Below, piece by piece: positions 14,394 through 21,569 of a stretch of DNA of 21,569 nt. Below the pieces are notes generated by a model. That model saw nothing but the letters and a program-made list of their open reading frames with translations, made no database searches and was not told the DNA's origin. The position numbers and the translations under genes are program-made. Positions within the stretch are counted from its first letter, which is position 1. Every line of letters starts with the position of its first letter. Origin of the DNA: JBBIRM01 sp964517975 (GTDB lineage: Bacteria > Desulfobacterota > BSN033 > UBA1163); contig CAZFDM010000017.1 of NCBI GenBank assembly GCA_964517975.1, positions 1-21,569 of the forward strand, in the 5' to 3' direction.

Positions 14394-15144
14394 GGAGAGG
14401 ATGCTCGAAGTTAAAAATCTGATGGTATTTTTTGAAAATGCATTGGCTTTGAATGACCTAACCTTGGAGGTCCATCGGAACGAGATTGTCAGCGCCTTAG
14501 GGTCTAACAGCGCAGGGAAGACCACCCTGATGAATACGATTTCTGGTTTAATTATTGATATGAAGCTTAAAGAAGAGAGAAGAGGCGGTGAGAGAATTAC
14601 CCTAATGGGCGAAATTTTGTTTGAAGGGGAGGAGATTCTTTTTACGAAACCGAGTCAGCGAATCCGGAAAGGAATTGCCTTAAGTCGGGAGCGGCATCCT
14701 GTCTTTCCAGATAGTGATGTGGAGGAAAACCTGAAGATTAGTACCTATCTTCGAAAAGATTCTGAAGTAAAAAAGAGCTTTGAATTTGTCTACAGCATCT
14801 TTCCTCCGCTCAAAGCCCTAAGTAAAAGGAGGGCGGGGTTCTGTAGCGGAGGGGAACAGCAGATGCTTTCTATTGGAATGGCCCTAATGACCCGACCTCG
14901 GCTCCTCCTTCTGGATGAACCGCTGTTGGGGCTTAGCCCGGCCATGCAGAATAGTTTGATTGAGGCCATTAAACAGATTCGAAAGGAAGGAATTACCATT
15001 TTGGTTGCAGAACAGTTTGCCAGACCTCTGCTTCCCATTGTTGACCGTGGTTATATTATCGAGAATGGGATGCTCACCTTACAGGGGACTGGCCAGGAAC
15101 TGAGGGAGAACCCAGAAGTCAGATCAACCTTTATGGGTGTATGA
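14377..15144 (+). CDS. livF: Branched-chain ABC transporter ATPase LivF
   Basis: This is the second ATPase of the transporter, 255 residues, about 20 longer than typical LivF. Walker A is GSNSAGKTT (42-50), with Ser instead of the usual second Asn-Gly. The signature is CSGGEQQ (156-162), Walker B LLLLDEP (176-182) and GLSP follows. An insertion of charged residues (DMKLKEERRGGERITLMG, about 61-78) follows Walker A and explains part of the extra length. The start is uncertain because three in-frame ATGs lie in or next to a tandem repeat. ATG 14377 has AAGGGA nine bases upstream; ATG 14392 and ATG 14401 are alternatives, the last giving MLEVKNL as in most homologues. The stop overlaps the region upstream of the acyl-CoA synthetase. 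Confidence 0.92.
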   Translation: MDDRQMERMLEVKNLMVFFENALALNDLTLEVHRNEIVSALGSNSAGKTTLMNTISGLIIDMKLKEERRGGERITLMGEILFEGEEILFTKPSQRIRKGIALSRERHPVFPDSDVEENLKISTYLRKDSEVKKSFEFVYSIFPPLKALSKRRAGFCSGGEQQMLSIGMALMTRPRLLLLDEPLLGLSPAMQNSLIEAIKQIRKEGITILVAEQFARPLLPIVDRGYIIENGMLTLQGTGQELRENPEVRSTFMGV

Positions 15145-15166
15145 GAAACCCAATAGGAAAGGCTCA

Positions 15167-16798
15167 ATGTTGGAGACCACCTACCAGGCCTTTGAAGAAG
15201 TTGCAAAGCACTCCCCCCATAAGACCGCCATCCTCTACCTGGGTAAAGAGTTTACCTTCTTCGAACTTCATGAGATGACATTGAGGCTGGCCTCTTCCTT
15301 ATATGAAATGGGTGTCAAGAAGGAAGAAAAGGTTATTCTCTACCTTTATAATCTTCCTCAGACGATTATTGCTTGGCTGGCCCTTCAGCGATTGGAAGCG
15401 ACTCCGGTGATGGTGGCCCCGGTTTATACGGCTTATGACATCCGGTATATGGCCAATGATGTGGAGGCAGAAGTCATCTTTTGCATGGATACGAATTTAA
15501 GTTATGTGATGGACATCCTCGCTGGAGCTCCTATAAGAAAGATTATTATGACAAATATGGTGGATCTCCTTCCTTGGTGGAAAAGATGGATTGGAAGGGG
15601 TTTTGGAAGAGTTCCTTCTGGGAAAATTCCAAGCGGGAAAGAATTCATATCGTTTAAAGACCTCTTAAGAAAAGGAAACCCATCCTTTTTACCTCCTTTC
15701 CATGGGAAGGCCGAAGATACAGCGGTCATGCTTTATACGGGTGGAACCACTGGGTTTCCAAAGGGAGTTCCTATCTCCGCAGGCCTATTTCTCTATCGAG
15801 TCAGTGAATGGGCTAAAGCCGCTGAAGCGGTCATCCCCTTTGGAAAAGGTATCTCCCTCCTGTCTGCTCCTCTCTATCATGTCATTGGTCAGATGGATGG
15901 AATGACTCCACTGCTCGTCACAGGAGAACCTCTCATCGTGATGCCAAGAGTGGTTTTAGATGCCATGTTTGATCACATTGAGCGATATCGAGTCACCCGG
16001 ATGTTTGCCGTCCCAGCGATGTATCGAATGATCTTAGAGCATGACAGGATAGATTACTATGATTTAAGTTCCCTCAAATATTGTGGAACAGGCGGTGATG
16101 TTTTACCTACTGAAGTTGCAAACAGATGGTATAAGAAGTTTGGCATCCCTCTTTATCAAGGGTATGGTGCTACGGAGCTCTGTGGAGCCATCTCTCTTAG
16201 TTATGCAGGGGATGGAGTGCCTCCCGAAGGGGCTGCAGGTAGGATTTCATCAGGAAGTAAGTTTCGTTTAGTCGATCCCGAAACCTTAGAACCCGTTCCT
16301 CCTGGAGAGCCAGGAGAACTTCTCGCCACCTCTCCCTTTGCGATTCGATCCTATTGGAATAAACCGGAAGAGACGAAAGAATGTTTTTTAGAAATCGAAG
16401 GCGAGATCTGGTATCGGACAAAAGATATTGTAGAAATCGATCAAAACCTTTGGCTTTATTTTAGGGATCGGTCTGTCGATCTCATCAAGCATAAGGGTTA
16501 CCGAGTTGCTGCTGCTGAAGTCGAAAGAGTGCTTCAGGAACACCCAGCCGTCATCGCCGCCAGTGTTGTGGGCGTCCCAGACGAAAAGGTTGGGGAAAGA
16601 ATTAAAGCATTTGTAGTGCTGAAGGAGGATATAAAAGGGGTCAGTGGTTTTGAACTAACCAAATGGTGCAAGGAGCGATTGGCTCCTTATAAGGTCCCAC
16701 AATATATTGAGTTTCGGGATATGTTGCCAAAGTCAAAGGTTGGGAAATACTTGAGGCGTGAATTGAGAGAAGAGGAGCGAAGGAAATTAATCGAATAA
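15167..16798 (+). CDS. AMP-forming acyl-CoA synthetase/ligase
   Basis: This enzyme activates a carboxylic acid to its CoA thioester via an acyl-adenylate. I choose ATG 15167 (543 residues) because AGGAAAGG lies 4-5 bases upstream; an in-frame GTG at 15137 overlaps livF and has no ribosome site. The adenylate P-loop MLYTGGTTGFPKG is at 188-200. The A5-type YGATELCGA is near residue 340, the Asp of YRTKDIVEID near 418 and DRSVDLIKHKGYRVAAAEVE near 440. The catalytic Lys of the C-terminal domain is Lys527 in KVGKYLRREL. All key residues are therefore intact, unlike in the next gene. Substrate specificity cannot be read, but the upstream Liv-type importer suggests that it activates the imported acid. 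Confidence 0.92.
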   Translation: MLETTYQAFEEVAKHSPHKTAILYLGKEFTFFELHEMTLRLASSLYEMGVKKEEKVILYLYNLPQTIIAWLALQRLEATPVMVAPVYTAYDIRYMANDVEAEVIFCMDTNLSYVMDILAGAPIRKIIMTNMVDLLPWWKRWIGRGFGRVPSGKIPSGKEFISFKDLLRKGNPSFLPPFHGKAEDTAVMLYTGGTTGFPKGVPISAGLFLYRVSEWAKAAEAVIPFGKGISLLSAPLYHVIGQMDGMTPLLVTGEPLIVMPRVVLDAMFDHIERYRVTRMFAVPAMYRMILEHDRIDYYDLSSLKYCGTGGDVLPTEVANRWYKKFGIPLYQGYGATELCGAISLSYAGDGVPPEGAAGRISSGSKFRLVDPETLEPVPPGEPGELLATSPFAIRSYWNKPEETKECFLEIEGEIWYRTKDIVEIDQNLWLYFRDRSVDLIKHKGYRVAAAEVERVLQEHPAVIAASVVGVPDEKVGERIKAFVVLKEDIKGVSGFELTKWCKERLAPYKVPQYIEFRDMLPKSKVGKYLRRELREEERRKLIE

Positions 16799-16811
16799 GG
16801 AGGGGTAAAAG

Positions 16812-18323
16812 ATGGGACTTCGAAGTTTTACTGTTTATGACATTTATAAAAGGAATGCCCAGATATTTAAGAATCGGATTGCCATCCAATCTGAAAAAGG
16901 GAAGGTGACCTATGGGGAGCTTTTGGATCAGAGCAAGCGAGTCGCAGGGTGGCTTAAGGGAAAAGAGGTAAAGAAAGGAGACCGAATAGCCGTTCTTGCC
17001 AAGAACGACCCCCAGTTTTTTCCTTTAATGGGAGGAATTTCTGCCATTGGGGCGATCATGGTTCCAATCAACTTTAGACTCTCAGCCGATGAGATTGGTC
17101 TCAATCTAACCAATACGGAACCAGTGGCCATCGTCGTGGATCCAGATTTTGAAAAGATGATTTTAGATCTTCGGTACAACTGTCCTTTCTTAAGGGAGTT
17201 TATTACGTTTGGGGAGGGTAGAGAAGGCTACCATCCCTTTGAGTCTCTCATGAAATCTGAACCTGCCACACTGGTTCCCATCGATGGAGATGATCCTTTG
17301 GTCATCATGCATACCGCTGCGGTTCAAGGGAGACCTCGGGGAGCAGTAATCAGTCATCATAATCTTGTTTCTTGTACTATTCAGAATATCGCTCTTATGA
17401 GTCTTACCCCTGAGGATTCCTATCTGAACATTCTTCCCCTCTTTCATATTGCCGGAATGTTTGGCGCTCTGGTGATGATGCACGTAGGAGGAAGAAATGT
17501 GATGATTTCAAAATTTGATCCCAAGGTGGCAGGGAAATTGATTGACCAGGAGAGGATTACGATGATTGGAGACTTTCCTCCAATTCTGCTTCAACTCCTT
17601 GAGGAACAGGCCAAAGGCGAATTTACCCTCTCTCCCCTGAAACATATTTTTGGGGTAGACCTTCAAGAGACAGTCAAAAGGTTTGAAGGATTGGGCTATG
17701 GTCAATTCTGGCTCGCTTATGGGCAGACCGAAACCATGGGACTGACCAGTGTCTGCGCCAATCGCGAAAGGCCTGGATGTGCGGGCAAGCCAGGTCCTCT
17801 GGTGGACCTAAAGATTGTGGATGAGTTTGACCGAGAGGTTGAGACGGGCAAGGTTGGAGAGATATTAGTCCGGGGCCCTCTGGTCTTTCGTGGATACTGG
17901 AATGAAGAGGAGTTGACCCGACATACCTTCCGAGAGGAATGGCACCATACGGGAGATTTGGGTCGTCTTGATGAAGAGGGTTATCTCTGGTTTGCAGGAA
18001 GAAAAGCGGAGAAGGAACTGATCAAACCTGGAGGCGAGAATGTCTATCCTGTCGAAGTGGAAAAGGTGATCCTTGAGCATCCTAATGTGAAAGAAGTCTC
18101 GGTGATTGGAGTTCCAGACCCAAAGTTTGGAGAGGGGATAAAGGCAGTGGTTGTGTTAAAAAAGGGCACCCAATTGTCATCCCAAGAGTTGATCGATTTT
18201 GTGGCCAGTCGAATTGCACGATACAAAAAACCAGGCTATGTCCAGTTTGTAGAGTCCCTTCCCAAAAAGGAGGATGGTTCGATCGATCGACCAAAAGTCA
18301 AAGAATTGTATGGGGGAAGTTAA
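16812..18323 (+). CDS. AMP-binding acyl-CoA synthetase-like protein with atypical catalytic motifs
   Basis: The 503-residue protein has the overall ANL-superfamily layout: an N-terminal domain with GELLDQSKRVAGWL, the central SYLNILPLFHIAGM and AYGQTETMGLT, the hinge region HHTGDLGRLDEEGYLWFAGRKAEKELIKPGGENVYPVEVE, and the C-terminal subdomain VIGVPDPKFGEGIKAVVVL. Two key sites differ from the consensus. The P-loop reads MHTAAVQGRPRGA at 166-178, without TSGTTGxPKG. The C-terminal catalytic lysine position reads DGSID with Ser490. Adenylation may thus be slow or absent, or the substrate unusual. I believe subgroups of this family with similar motifs exist, so it need not be decaying. The reading frame is intact. 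AAGGAGGGG lies seven bases before the ATG, 13 bases after the previous gene, so it is firmly in the operon. Confidence 0.88.
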   Translation: MGLRSFTVYDIYKRNAQIFKNRIAIQSEKGKVTYGELLDQSKRVAGWLKGKEVKKGDRIAVLAKNDPQFFPLMGGISAIGAIMVPINFRLSADEIGLNLTNTEPVAIVVDPDFEKMILDLRYNCPFLREFITFGEGREGYHPFESLMKSEPATLVPIDGDDPLVIMHTAAVQGRPRGAVISHHNLVSCTIQNIALMSLTPEDSYLNILPLFHIAGMFGALVMMHVGGRNVMISKFDPKVAGKLIDQERITMIGDFPPILLQLLEEQAKGEFTLSPLKHIFGVDLQETVKRFEGLGYGQFWLAYGQTETMGLTSVCANRERPGCAGKPGPLVDLKIVDEFDREVETGKVGEILVRGPLVFRGYWNEEELTRHTFREEWHHTGDLGRLDEEGYLWFAGRKAEKELIKPGGENVYPVEVEKVILEHPNVKEVSVIGVPDPKFGEGIKAVVVLKKGTQLSSQELIDFVASRIARYKKPGYVQFVESLPKKEDGSIDRPKVKELYGGS

Positions 18324-18344
18324 GGTGGGGAGCGAGAGATAGAT

Positions 18345-18389
18345 ATGAGTCAAACGAATACGAAACAGAGTTACGACTATGAACTTTGA
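18345..18389 (+). CDS. Possible 14-residue leader ORF overlapping the next start codon
   Basis: ATG 18345 opens a 14-codon frame, MSQTNTKQSYDYEL, whose TGA (18387-18389) lies just past the ATG of the acyl-CoA dehydrogenase (18379) in another frame. A purine-rich GGGGAGCGAGAG lies 5-15 bases before it, whereas the dehydrogenase ATG has no ribosome site of its own. It may exist to deliver ribosomes to the downstream start by termination-reinitiation. The peptide itself shows no recognisable feature, and chance is a real alternative. Confidence 0.3.
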   Translation: MSQTNTKQSYDYEL

Positions 18390-19533
18390 TTTGACTGAAG
18401 AGCAGAGAGAGATCCAGAAAGCGGCTAGCGAATTTGCCCAAGGAGAGTTTGACAAAGAGATTATTTTAGAACTGGAAAAGAATCATCAATTCCCTTTCTC
18501 CATCCTTAAAAAGGCCTCCAAACTTGGATTCATTGGGATTCACTATCCAGAAGCCTATGGGGGTCAGGGTTATGGGATTCTTGAAAACGCATTGATTGTG
18601 GAGGCATTCTGTCGGAAGGATTCTGGAATAGGAATCTGCCTCAGCATTGCCAACTTCTCATCAGAGATCATCTTAAGGTTTGGTAATGAGGCCCAGAAGA
18701 AGAAATATCTCATTCCCCTTGCCCGGGGAGAGGCCATCTCCTCCGGCGCCTTTACTGAACCCGACCATGGAAGTGACCTTACCGAACTGAGAACCATAGC
18801 CCTAAAGAAGGGTCATGAATATGTCCTCGATGGAGTAAAGACCTTCATTTCCAATGGGAGTATCTCCAACTTCGTCATCGTCCTTTGTCAAACCGACACG
18901 CACGTTAACCCTCCTTATAGAGGACAATCCACCTTCATTGTGGATAAAGGATGCAAAGGGTTTGAGGTGACCGAGCTCGGAGAAAAGATGGGGATTAAAA
19001 TGACCTCCACCACGGAGATGTCCTTTGATCAAGTCCATATCCCGGAGGAGAATCTCATCGGGACATTAAACAGGGGCTTTTATCAGGTCCTTGAATTCTT
19101 TGATGAGAGTAGGGTTATGGTGGCTGCCCAGGCCTTGGGGATTGCCCAAGGGGCCTTTGATCGGGCAATGGATTATTCAAAGAAAAGAGAGCAGTTTGGC
19201 AAGAAACTGGCTGAGTTTCAGGTCACTCAACACAAATTGGCAGATATGGCAACGATGATCGAGGCCTCCAGATGTCTGGTCTATAAGGCAGGTTGGAATT
19301 TTGATCAAGGAAGGATTGATCCAAAGTTGACCTCGATGGCAAAGATGTATGCAGGAAGGGTTGCAGTCGAGGTGACACAGGAGGCCTTGCAGATTCACGG
19401 TGGTTATGGATATATGTTAGAATATGAAGTGGAACGATTCTATCGGGATGCAAGGATTACGGAGATTTATGAAGGAACGAGGGAGATACAAAAAAATACG
19501 ATCGCCAGTTCTTTGATTGGAAAGAGAGGATAA
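18379..19533 (+). CDS. Acyl-CoA dehydrogenase
   Basis: At 384 residues this is a standard flavoprotein that introduces an alpha-beta double bond into acyl-CoA, passing electrons to ETF. The N-terminal helical domain MNFDLTEEQREIQK is typical. GAFTEPDHGSDLTELRT (123-139) is the FAD/substrate signature and REQFGKKLAEFQVTQHKLADM (270-290) the second. QIHGGYGYMLEYEVERFYRDARI lies near 338-360. The catalytic base is Glu365 in IYEGTREIQ, the position of medium-chain and short-chain enzymes. The sequence looks like the general SCAD/MCAD or glutaryl-/branched-chain-type; chain length cannot be fixed. It follows the second synthetase by 55 bases. The ATG lacks a clear Shine-Dalgarno, and a short upstream ORF overlaps it. 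No ETF genes lie in the window. Confidence 0.95.
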   Translation: MNFDLTEEQREIQKAASEFAQGEFDKEIILELEKNHQFPFSILKKASKLGFIGIHYPEAYGGQGYGILENALIVEAFCRKDSGIGICLSIANFSSEIILRFGNEAQKKKYLIPLARGEAISSGAFTEPDHGSDLTELRTIALKKGHEYVLDGVKTFISNGSISNFVIVLCQTDTHVNPPYRGQSTFIVDKGCKGFEVTELGEKMGIKMTSTTEMSFDQVHIPEENLIGTLNRGFYQVLEFFDESRVMVAAQALGIAQGAFDRAMDYSKKREQFGKKLAEFQVTQHKLADMATMIEASRCLVYKAGWNFDQGRIDPKLTSMAKMYAGRVAVEVTQEALQIHGGYGYMLEYEVERFYRDARITEIYEGTREIQKNTIASSLIGKRG

Positions 19534-19540
19534 AGGGAAT

Positions 19541-20698
19541 ATGAGAAGGGTTGCTATTGTTGGAATTGGTCATGGGAAGTTTGGAGTCCGATCCGATGCC
19601 TCATTGCGTGAACTTGCCTTTGAAGCAGTGAAGGCCTGTTTGGATGATGCAGGGATTACACTTAACGAAGTGGATAGTATGGTCACAGGGATTGCTGGAG
19701 ATGAATTTGCCTTGAGCCTCCAGCCATCTGCCCAGGTTCACGATTATATCGGATTTTATCCAAAACCAAATTTCCGAGTGGAAGGGGCCTGCGCCACTGG
19801 AAGCATGGCCCTAAGGACAGGATATATGAATGTCGCATCAGGTTTAGCCGATTTGGTTTTGGTGGTGGGGGTAGAAAAGATGACCGAGGTGCCAACCCCT
19901 GTGGCCACTGAAATTATGGGGAAGGCAGGGGATTCGATATGGGAATATCCATTCGGGACCACCTTCCCTGGCTATTACGCCATGATTGCCAATGCTCATA
20001 TGGCTGAGTATGGGACCACCGAAGAGCAGTTGGCCATGGTGGCGGTCAAGAATCATTATTATGGTAGCCTCAATCCCTATGCCCATATGCAAAAGGTGAT
20101 CGATTTGCAAAAAGCCTTAACCTCTTTCACCGTGGCCTATCCATTAAAACTTTTTGACTGCAGTCTGATAACAGATGGAGCGGCTGCAGTCATTATTGCA
20201 TCTGAAGAGAGGGCAAAGGCCATTTCAAAAAAGCCGGTCTGGATCGTTGGGACAGGCCTAGCCACTGATACACTGAGGTTAAGCGATAGGAAGTCTTTAA
20301 CCTCCATCCTCGCTGCAAGAGAGGCTGCCAGGATAGCTTACAAAATGGCAGGAGTTGGGCCTTCAGATATTGATGTGGCTACGGTTCATGACTGTTTTAC
20401 CATTGCGGAGATCGTGGCCTATGAAGACCTTGGGTTTTGCGAGAAGGGGGAGGGAGGAAAACTCATCGAGGCGAAGGAGACCTATCTTGGAGGAAGGATT
20501 CCTGTCAATGTGGATGGAGGACTGAAGTCAAAAGGCCATCCCATTGGGGCCACAGGTGTCTCAATGGCGGTTGAGATTACAAAACAGTTAAGGGGAGAGG
20601 CAGGAGAGAGACAGGTAAAAGGAGCAGAGATTGGGCTTGCCCATAATGTTGGCGGAACGGGCCAGGTCGTGGCTGTCCATATCTTTAGGAGGGAATAG
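19541..20698 (+). CDS. Thiolase, SCP2/acetyl-CoA acetyltransferase type
   Basis: I take ATG 19541 (385 residues, starting MRRVAIVGIGHGKFG) over an in-frame TTG at 19517 that lies inside the dehydrogenase gene. AAAGGGA and GAGAGGA precede it. The nucleophile is Cys84 in EGACATGSMA. His283 in VHDCFTIAE and His333 in GGLKSKGHPIGATG complete the site of SCP-x-like thiolases; the classical C-terminal CGGG of FadA-type thiolases is replaced by HNVGGTGQVVAV. Members of this subgroup often work together with a DUF35 (Zn-ribbon/OB) protein, and one is encoded one base downstream. The expected job is thiolytic cleavage of a 3-oxoacyl-CoA made from the product of the neighbouring dehydrogenase, or the reverse condensation. 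Confidence 0.93.
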   Translation: MRRVAIVGIGHGKFGVRSDASLRELAFEAVKACLDDAGITLNEVDSMVTGIAGDEFALSLQPSAQVHDYIGFYPKPNFRVEGACATGSMALRTGYMNVASGLADLVLVVGVEKMTEVPTPVATEIMGKAGDSIWEYPFGTTFPGYYAMIANAHMAEYGTTEEQLAMVAVKNHYYGSLNPYAHMQKVIDLQKALTSFTVAYPLKLFDCSLITDGAAAVIIASEERAKAISKKPVWIVGTGLATDTLRLSDRKSLTSILAAREAARIAYKMAGVGPSDIDVATVHDCFTIAEIVAYEDLGFCEKGEGGKLIEAKETYLGGRIPVNVDGGLKSKGHPIGATGVSMAVEITKQLRGEAGERQVKGAEIGLAHNVGGTGQVVAVHIFRRE

Positions 20699-20699
20699 A

Positions 20700-21137
20700 A
20701 TGGAATTCAAAAGTTTTTCGCTTAATATTTCTCAAACCAAAGTCAACCGATTTGTAGATGAATTGGCAGGCGGTAAGTTTATGGCAACTGTATGTAGGAG
20801 ATGCGGAAGGAAATATTATCCCCCTCAGGCAGACTGCACCCGATGTATGGAGAGCGATATGGAGTGGGAAGAGATACCTACCGAAGGGAAGATCGTCACC
20901 TTTACAAGGATCCATGTTCCTCCAGAACACTTTGGTATTCCCCAGCCCTTGATGCCTTTTTCAAGTGTCATATTTGAACCCTGCCCAATAGGCCTCATAG
21001 AGGTGGAGGGAGGATTGAAGATAATGGGCTGGATACCCAAGATGGATATAAAAAAGATTAAAGTAGGGATGAAGATGAAGGCCTCTCCCTTTACACTTCC
21101 TAACGGTAAGTTGACCATTGTGTTGGAGCCCATTTAA
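20700..21137 (+). CDS. DUF35 Zn-ribbon/OB-fold acyl-CoA-associated protein
   Basis: The start is ATG 20700, with GGAGGG seven bases upstream, giving 145 residues. A rubredoxin-like zinc ribbon is formed by Cys32, Cys35, Cys46 and Cys49 (CRRC then CTRC). It is followed by an OB-fold with EIPTEGKIVTFTRIHVPP and PIGLIEVEGGLKIMGWI. This is the DUF35 (formerly DUF35_N plus OB) family. In archaeal HMG-CoA synthase/thiolase complexes and in bacterial steroid or acyl-CoA pathways, it holds CoA and bridges to the thiolase. The gene starts one base after the thiolase stop, fitting such a complex. It ends the operon; no strong terminator follows. Confidence 0.93.
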   Translation: MEFKSFSLNISQTKVNRFVDELAGGKFMATVCRRCGRKYYPPQADCTRCMESDMEWEEIPTEGKIVTFTRIHVPPEHFGIPQPLMPFSSVIFEPCPIGLIEVEGGLKIMGWIPKMDIKKIKVGMKMKASPFTLPNGKLTIVLEPI

Positions 21138-21172
21138 CGAAGATGCGGATTACCGTTAAATGGAGGAAAGAA

Positions 21173-21202
21173 TTGACATAATTTTTTAGAGTGGTTAATA
21201 AA
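21173..21202 (+). promoter_or_regulatory. Promoter of tRNA-Arg
   Basis: A perfect TTGACA (21173-21178) is followed after 18 bases by AATAAA (21197-21202); TAATAA one base earlier at 17-base spacing is an alternative. The predicted start lies within a few bases of the tRNA 5' end. Confidence 0.6.
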
Positions 21203-21210
21203 TTAGGAGT

Positions 21211-21287
21211 GGGCGATTAGCTCAGTTGGATAGAGCGTTGGTCTCCGGAACCAAAGGCCGTGGGTTCAACTCCCGCATCGCCCACCA
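21211..21287 (+). tRNA. tRNA-Arg (anticodon CCG), CCA encoded
   Basis: The complete cloverleaf is visible. The acceptor is GGGCGAT / ATCGCCC (21211-21217 and 21277-21283), the D-stem GCTC/GAGC, and the anticodon stem TTGGT/ACCAA with loop CTCCGGA giving anticodon CCG (21243-21245). The variable loop is AGGCC, the T-stem GTGGG/CCCGC with loop TTCAACT, the discriminator A21284, and CCA at 21285-21287. It reads CGG codons. The T-loop reads TTCAACT, an ordinary variant. Confidence 0.96.
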
Positions 21288-21304
21288 CCTCTTTTTAACG
21301 AATT

Positions 21305-21511
21305 ATGAAGAGTAGGGGATATATTCTTGTTCTTGCCTTTCTTTTGAGTTTGACCATTCTATCAGGGGTTTTGCTAACCCTTGGCCTTGGCGGGGAGAGG
21401 CCTGATAGGTCTCGGACTATTTATATTCAAGTTGAGAAGAAGGAAGAAGAAGCAGATTCCAACTACATCCACCTCTTAAAGAAATTCAAGGAAAAATTGG
21501 ACGAGTGCTAA
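21305..21511 (+). CDS. Small membrane-anchored protein, perhaps interrupted by an in-frame stop
   Basis: The 68-residue product has a hydrophobic N-terminal helix (YILVLAFLLSLTILSGVLLTLGL, about 6-28) that could be a signal anchor, followed by a charged, probably coiled-coil helix (VEKKEEE, LLKKFKEKLDEC). Beyond the TAA the same frame stays open to the window end and reads NSLNDRFEKEDITRLEVRS, which looks like a continuation of the helix. The true gene may therefore be longer and broken by a nonsense mutation, a sequencing error or, less likely, recoding. No ribosome site precedes the ATG. No family is recognised. Confidence 0.45.
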   Translation: MKSRGYILVLAFLLSLTILSGVLLTLGLGGERPDRSRTIYIQVEKKEEEADSNYIHLLKKFKEKLDEC

Positions 21512-21569
21512 AATTCTCTCAACGACCGATTTGAGAAGGAGGACATCACCCGCCTCGAGGTTCGTTCCT

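Noticed and set aside
20631..20699. Longer N-terminus for the DUF35 protein
   Set aside because: It would overlap the thiolase gene in another frame and ignore the good ribosome site before ATG 20700.

Overview
The window looks like chromosomal sequence from an anaerobic, metabolically versatile bacterium. The closest fit by eye is the Desulfobacterota/deltaproteobacterial type. The grounds are moderate GC with AT-rich gaps, strong Shine-Dalgarno sites, sigma70-like promoters, and a long Liv-type transporter plus acyl-CoA degradation operon of the kind common in that group. This is inference; no taxonomic marker was compared.

Left part (1-4736). An AT-rich edge ends in the exact 3' half of a tRNA-Arg(CCT) gene, from the anticodon loop onward, with no 5' half in view. 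That is what the attachment scar of an integrated element looks like. A cinA gene with a decayed C-terminal domain and a Nudix hydrolase follow, both plausibly linked to ADP-ribose/NAD housekeeping. A cluster of palindromic GTAGGGTAAG repeats then precedes a two-gene cassette. Its first protein fuses a transglutaminase-like cysteine-hydrolase domain to a zinc-phospholipase-C/S1-P1-like domain; the second is a circularly permuted NlpC/P60-like (papain-fold) enzyme. This cassette is the best candidate for an undescribed system.

Middle part (4816-9892). On the minus strand, a near-consensus promoter drives an IolB-type isomerase and a TIM-barrel sugar isomerase/epimerase, suggesting inositol or rare-sugar metabolism. 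A dispersed palindromic repeat has apparently been inserted exactly between the two genes. Divergently, argS is followed by an AmmeMemoRadiSam protein B (Memo) gene.

Right part (10047-21137). A promoter, a periplasmic binding protein, a MITE-like insertion flanked by a 9-bp direct repeat and a strong stem-loop are followed by livH, livM, livG and livF. Next come two AMP-forming acyl-CoA synthetases, an acyl-CoA dehydrogenase, a thiolase of the SCP2 type and a DUF35 Zn-ribbon/OB protein. Read together: import a carboxylate (branched-chain, dicarboxylic or aromatic-derived), activate it with CoA, dehydrogenate it and cleave it thiolytically. The hydratase, hydroxyacyl-CoA dehydrogenase and electron-transfer flavoprotein needed for a full cycle are not in the window. 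A complete tRNA-Arg(CCG) and a short membrane-anchored ORF, interrupted by an in-frame TAA, close the window.
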